Translations under genes and position numbers: made by a program | Notes under the pieces: generated by a model | Told to the model about the DNA's origin: nothing | Databases searched by the model: none | What the model saw: the letters and a program-made list of their open reading frames with translations, nothing else | Origin: a bacterium | GTDB taxonomy: Bacteria > Patescibacteriota > Patescibacteriia > S139-126 > S139-133 | Reading direction: 5' to 3' | Assembly (NCBI GenBank): GCA_030429785.1 | Contig: JAUIEQ010000028.1 | Coordinates: forward strand, 1-8,740 | Length of the DNA stretch: 8,740 nt | In this document: positions 5,559 to 8,740 of the stretch, piece after piece | Numbering within the stretch: the first letter of the stretch is position 1 | Layout: the number at the start of each line of letters is the position of its first letter

Positions 5559-7817
5559 ATGAAACACGTTCAATGTACGCCTGAATCACATATTCGAGAA
5601 GTTATCCATTTTGGACAAACTAATTTTCGTAGTCAACAAACAAAATTCGGTATTCGCACTGATGATCGTCGTCGACACATGTACATCATTGGGAAGACTG
5701 GTATGGGAAAAAGTACTTTGCTTGAAAATATGATTATTCAGGATATTCGCCGCGGTCACGGTCTTGCAGTTGCTGATCCGCACGGAGATTTGGTAGAAAC
5801 TATTCTTGACTTCATTCCATCGCATCGTATTAATGATGTTATTTACTTTAATCCATCTGATATTGATTATCCAATCGCTTTTAACATACTTGAATCTGTT
5901 GAAGAGCCGCATGAGCGTAATTTAGTAGCATCAGGTTTGGTGGCTGTGTTCAAAAAAATGTGGGCAGACTCTTGGGGGCCTCGACTTGAGTACTTGTTAC
6001 GAAATGCGATTTTGGCATTGCTTGATTACCCTGGAGCTACCTTGCTTGGAGTGACACGAATGATGATTGATAAAGAATTTAGAAAAAAAGTAGTTGTCAA
6101 AATTAAGGATCCAGTTGTGAAGACATTTTGGCTTGACGAATACACGAAGTATTCAACGCAGTTTCAAGTAGAGGCGATTTCTCCTATCCAAAACAAGGTG
6201 GGGCAGTTTTTGTCGATGTCTATGATTCGAAATATCATAGGACAAGTCAAGTCAAGTATTGATATTCGTGATATCATGGACAACAACAAGATTTTGCTGC
6301 TCAACCTTTCAAAAGGGCGTATGGGTGAGGATGCATCAGCCTTGCTTGGGGCTACAATGATTACAAAAATGCAACTGGCTGCAATGAGTCGTGTTGATAT
6401 GAACGAACAAGATCGTCAGGATTTTTATTTGTATGTTGATGAGTTTCAAAATTTTGCTACAGACAGTTTTGCTAATATTTTATCTGAGGCTCGTAAATAT
6501 CGTCTAAATCTTATTATGGCGCACCAGTATGTTGAACAATTAAGTGAGACAGTAAGCGCGGCTGTTTTTGGTAACGTTGGTACGCTGATAACCTATCGTA
6601 TTGGTGCGACAGATGCTGAATTTTTGGCTAAGGAATTTGTACCAACTTTTGATGAAACCGATCTTGTTAATTTGGCGAAATATGATTTTTATCTCAAGCT
6701 CATGATTGATGGTGTGACCAGTGATCCTTTTTCTGCGACTGGATTAATGCCAATTATTGCAGGTCCTCGTGAAGGGCATCGTGACAAGGTTATTGCAGTT
6801 TCGCGTGAACGATATGCTTCTGAGCGTACAGTTATTGAGGACAAGATCGCGCGGTGGAGCGGAGTACAAATGGTTGAAACAGACCCTAAAGCACCTGTTA
6901 CAAGAGATGAGGATGGTTTTAAGAGCAACTGTTCTAATTGTAAAAAAGAAACGTATACAAAGTTTGAACCGGACGGCGTACGACCTATATTTTGTGCTGA
7001 TTGTCTGCAGTTATTTAAAGATGGTAAGCTAGATCGAGATGCGGCAATAGCAAAAGCAAAAAAAGAGAACCAACAAGCGCGTAGTAAGCAAGGTGGTGAT
7101 CCGACAAAGTCTGTTTCATCAAGTAACATAACGCATAGTCAAAAATCCTCTCCGCAAAAAAAATCTTCACACGCTAGTAAATCAGATAAAGCCAAGCATT
7201 CGCCTCGTCCAGCAGCACCAGAGCGCACTGATACTTCTCGACCACTCAGTCAAGCAGAGGTGTCGTTAGCTGAAGCATTATCTGCAATGTCGCCAGTTAA
7301 TTTTAATGGTAACGCAGCACCAGAAAAGAATCAGTCAACAAAACATGCTGACAAACCTCAACCACAAGAAAAAGCTTCTGTTACAAAAACAATTGGTCCT
7401 AAAAAAAATAATCAAAAAATAACAACGTCAAAGCAATCATTATCACCGAAAGCAAAATCAGATAAAGCTTCGACGCAACAAACTAAAGTATCTGCTAGCA
7501 ATCAAACCAAATCACAGCAGTCGGGTAATGTTCAAAAACAACCATTAGTAGCAAAAGTAAAACCAAACACAGTTCCAGCGCAAGAAGAGGTTGCTGAAAT
7601 ATCACTTAGTGCACTCAGAAAACCTCAGAAGAAACGAGTTCGATCACAAGCCCACAATACTCAACAACACGAAAACAAAAAAAATAATAAGCAAGTACTG
7701 TCTAAGCATCGTGTGGCATTAGCTCAGCCGTCAACAACAAATACATCTCCTCCAAAATCATCTCCAGCTAAGCCAGCCGAGCCAATTTCGCCTGGCAGTA
7801 CAATTACATTTGAATAG
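5559..7817 (+). CDS. TraG/VirD4/HerA-like P-loop ATPase with zinc ribbon and long disordered tail
   Basis: This 752-residue protein belongs to the FtsK/HerA superfamily of hexameric translocation ATPases, close to type IV secretion coupling proteins (TraD/TraG). Walker A is GKTGMGKS (45-52), with DPHGDL at 73-78. Walker B is FYLYVDEFQNF (289-299), followed by LSEARKYRLNLIMAHQYVEQ (308-327), whose AHQ is the usual sensor-like Gln motif. No membrane helix is visible, unlike VirD4, so the upstream protein may supply the anchor. A zinc ribbon follows, CX2C-X17-CX2C with Cys458, 461, 479 and 482. The last 240 residues are Lys/Ser/Gln/Pro-rich and probably disordered, broken by two hydrophobic patches (565-582, 676-690). 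It probably pumps DNA or a protein substrate, but no relaxase, VirB proteins or other secretion genes are visible, so conjugation is not supported. ATG 5559 is the first start after the preceding stop. Confidence 0.9.
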   Translation: MKHVQCTPESHIREVIHFGQTNFRSQQTKFGIRTDDRRRHMYIIGKTGMGKSTLLENMIIQDIRRGHGLAVADPHGDLVETILDFIPSHRINDVIYFNPSDIDYPIAFNILESVEEPHERNLVASGLVAVFKKMWADSWGPRLEYLLRNAILALLDYPGATLLGVTRMMIDKEFRKKVVVKIKDPVVKTFWLDEYTKYSTQFQVEAISPIQNKVGQFLSMSMIRNIIGQVKSSIDIRDIMDNNKILLLNLSKGRMGEDASALLGATMITKMQLAAMSRVDMNEQDRQDFYLYVDEFQNFATDSFANILSEARKYRLNLIMAHQYVEQLSETVSAAVFGNVGTLITYRIGATDAEFLAKEFVPTFDETDLVNLAKYDFYLKLMIDGVTSDPFSATGLMPIIAGPREGHRDKVIAVSRERYASERTVIEDKIARWSGVQMVETDPKAPVTRDEDGFKSNCSNCKKETYTKFEPDGVRPIFCADCLQLFKDGKLDRDAAIAKAKKENQQARSKQGGDPTKSVSSSNITHSQKSSPQKKSSHASKSDKAKHSPRPAAPERTDTSRPLSQAEVSLAEALSAMSPVNFNGNAAPEKNQSTKHADKPQPQEKASVTKTIGPKKNNQKITTSKQSLSPKAKSDKASTQQTKVSASNQTKSQQSGNVQKQPLVAKVKPNTVPAQEEVAEISLSALRKPQKKRVRSQAHNTQQHENKKNNKQVLSKHRVALAQPSTTNTSPPKSSPAKPAEPISPGSTITFE

Positions 7818-7820
7818 CGT

Positions 7821-8627
7821 ATGGTACTACTTGGGCAAGCAATTATTCTTGGTGTCGTTCAGGGCATAACCGAATTTCTGCCAATTTCTTCATCTGGTCA
7901 TTTGATTATTTTGCCATTGTTGTTTAATTGGGAAGATCAAGGTCTTGTATTTGATGCATTTTTGCATATTGGTACATTGTGTGCGGTAGTGACATATTTT
8001 CGTTCAGATTTATACGCTATGTATAATAGTCTTGTCCGACCTGGACGTGACAATAAGCAGTGGAGAAAGCTTGGTTTATATATTCTGTTAGCTACTTTTC
8101 CAGCAGCGTTGATGGGTTTGTTGTTCAAATCATCAATAGAGACAACGTTACGTGACCCCATGATTGTTGCCGGTGGTTTGGTATTGTGGGCAGGTGTCTT
8201 GTTGCTTGCTGATCAGTATAGTGCTAAGGTGAGTTCACCGAAAAAAACATTGCCTAATATCACTTTTTTACAAAGTTTTGTAGTTGGTTTTTGGCAAGTT
8301 ATTGCTTTGATTCCAGGAACATCTCGTTCAGGAATTACTATGACTGGAGGTATGCTTGCAGGTATGAACAAGCAAACTGCTGTAAGATATTCATTTTTGC
8401 TTTCGATTCCAGTTATATTGGGAGCGGGGCTATTGTCAGTGACTGAGCTTATGACAATGCCGACAGGTAGTATTCAATGGATGCCGCTGAGCATTGGTTT
8501 TGTGAGTAGTTTTTTAAGTGGCTACATGGCGATAGCATTTTTGTTGAAGTTGGTTGCGCGTTGGGGATTTGCGCCATTTGCTGCTTACCGCTTGTTGCTA
8601 GCTATTATCATACTGTTATCACTCTAG
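7821..8627 (+). CDS. uppP: Undecaprenyl-diphosphatase UppP (BacA family)
   Basis: UppP dephosphorylates undecaprenyl diphosphate at the membrane to recycle the lipid carrier for peptidoglycan and other wall polymers; extra copies give bacitracin resistance in many bacteria. The 268-residue product has the family's usual length and about eight hydrophobic segments. Both signature motifs are present: QGITEFLPISSSGHL (14-28), with Gln14, Glu18 and His27 fitting the (E/Q)XXXE pattern, and PGTSRSGITMTGG (165-177), with Arg169 matching the catalytic Arg. Gln replaces the first Glu seen in E. coli, a normal variant. ATG 7821 is three bases after the ATPase stop, with no Shine-Dalgarno motif, so translation is probably coupled. 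The next gene starts three bases after its stop. Confidence 0.96.
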   Translation: MVLLGQAIILGVVQGITEFLPISSSGHLIILPLLFNWEDQGLVFDAFLHIGTLCAVVTYFRSDLYAMYNSLVRPGRDNKQWRKLGLYILLATFPAALMGLLFKSSIETTLRDPMIVAGGLVLWAGVLLLADQYSAKVSSPKKTLPNITFLQSFVVGFWQVIALIPGTSRSGITMTGGMLAGMNKQTAVRYSFLLSIPVILGAGLLSVTELMTMPTGSIQWMPLSIGFVSSFLSGYMAIAFLLKLVARWGFAPFAAYRLLLAIIILLSL

Positions 8628-8630
8628 TGT

Positions 8631-8740
8631 ATGAAAATAATTGAGTTTACTGGTTTGCCAAAGTCAGGTAAAACAACTGTTATTAATCGATTAGCTGTAC
8701 GGTTGCGTACACATGGTTTGTCTGTTAAGAAAGTCCATGA
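8631..8740 (+). CDS. P-loop NTPase or kinase, N-terminal fragment (3'-partial)
   Basis: The window ends after 36 codons. The visible N-terminus, MKIIEFTGLPKSGKTTVINR then LAVRLRTHGLSVKKVH, is a hydrophobic strand, a Walker A loop (GLPKSGKT, 8-15), a helix, and a second strand after a Gly turn. This is the start of a small P-loop fold as in thymidylate kinase, adenylylsulfate kinase or other AAA/kinase families. The specific reaction cannot be read from this fragment. ATG 8631 is three bases after the uppP stop, so it is probably the fourth gene of the operon. It lacks a Shine-Dalgarno motif. Confidence 0.85.
   Translation, partial: MKIIEFTGLPKSGKTTVINRLAVRLRTHGLSVKKVH

Noticed and set aside
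5360..5584. 74-codon + frame bridging the membrane protein and the ATPase
   Set aside because: It overlaps both genes in another frame and has His/Asn/Gln-rich low-quality composition; it is a shadow of the disordered tail.
6757..7032. 91-codon + frame inside the ATPase gene
   Set aside because: It overlaps the zinc-ribbon region in another frame; the main frame shows clear conserved motifs.
6689..7129. 146-codon frame on the minus strand inside the ATPase gene
   Set aside because: It is antisense to the conserved ATPase core and zinc ribbon, has Ser/Leu-rich composition typical of a shadow frame, and no promoter is evident.
4042..7817. Conjugative element or integrated plasmid
   Set aside because: The ATPase resembles TraG, but there is no relaxase, integrase, VirB gene, direct repeat or tRNA junction, and composition matches the flanking housekeeping genes.
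1..8740. Recoded UGA, as in Gracilibacteria or Absconditabacteria
   Set aside because: All complete genes are full length under the standard code without any internal TGA, and glycine is encoded by GGN throughout. No TGA serves as a stop either, but with six stops that is not informative.

Overview
The window reads as a piece of a Patescibacteria (Candidate Phyla Radiation, CPR) genome, probably a Parcubacteria-like lineage. This rests on recognising protein families, not on a search. The signs are a parvulin-type insertion in SecD, a truncated sigma-like protein with a HARE-HTH-type C-terminus, a lone TraG/HerA-like ATPase with a C-terminal zinc ribbon paired with a one-helix membrane protein, AT-rich codon use, tight packing of genes on one strand, and almost no Shine-Dalgarno motifs. 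The standard code fits: all stops used are TAA or TAG, and no TGA falls inside a gene.

Layout, all on the + strand. (1) 1-2668 is secD then secF, one base apart, ending in a clear intrinsic terminator (2695-2720). SecD is probably cut at its 5' end by the window edge. (2) 2745-3947 is a single-gene unit. It has a near-consensus promoter (TTGACA, 17 bp, extended -10 TATACT), a short leader holding a mini-ORF and a 7-bp hairpin, then a DNA-binding protein that combines sigma-70 region 4 with C-terminal winged helices. It ends in a 9-bp hairpin terminator (3965-3996). (3) 4013-8740 is a second operon that runs off the window: a membrane protein of unknown function, a FtsK/HerA/TraG-superfamily ATPase, undecaprenyl-diphosphatase uppP, and the first 36 codons of a P-loop NTPase. 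Gaps between genes are 3-8 bases.

How the genes fit together. SecD and SecF are the proton-driven auxiliary half of Sec export, and this SecD appears to carry its own extracytoplasmic prolyl-isomerase-like domain, so export and folding may be coupled. UppP recycles the undecaprenyl carrier for wall polymers. The membrane protein and ATPase look like a two-part translocation machine. Its substrate (DNA, protein or something else) cannot be read from the sequence, and this pair is the best candidate for an undescribed system here. The sigma-like protein lacks region 2 and is more likely an accessory transcription factor than a stand-alone sigma factor.

No stretch over 300 bases lacks a gene. 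I found no tRNA, rRNA, CRISPR array, insertion sequence or integrase.
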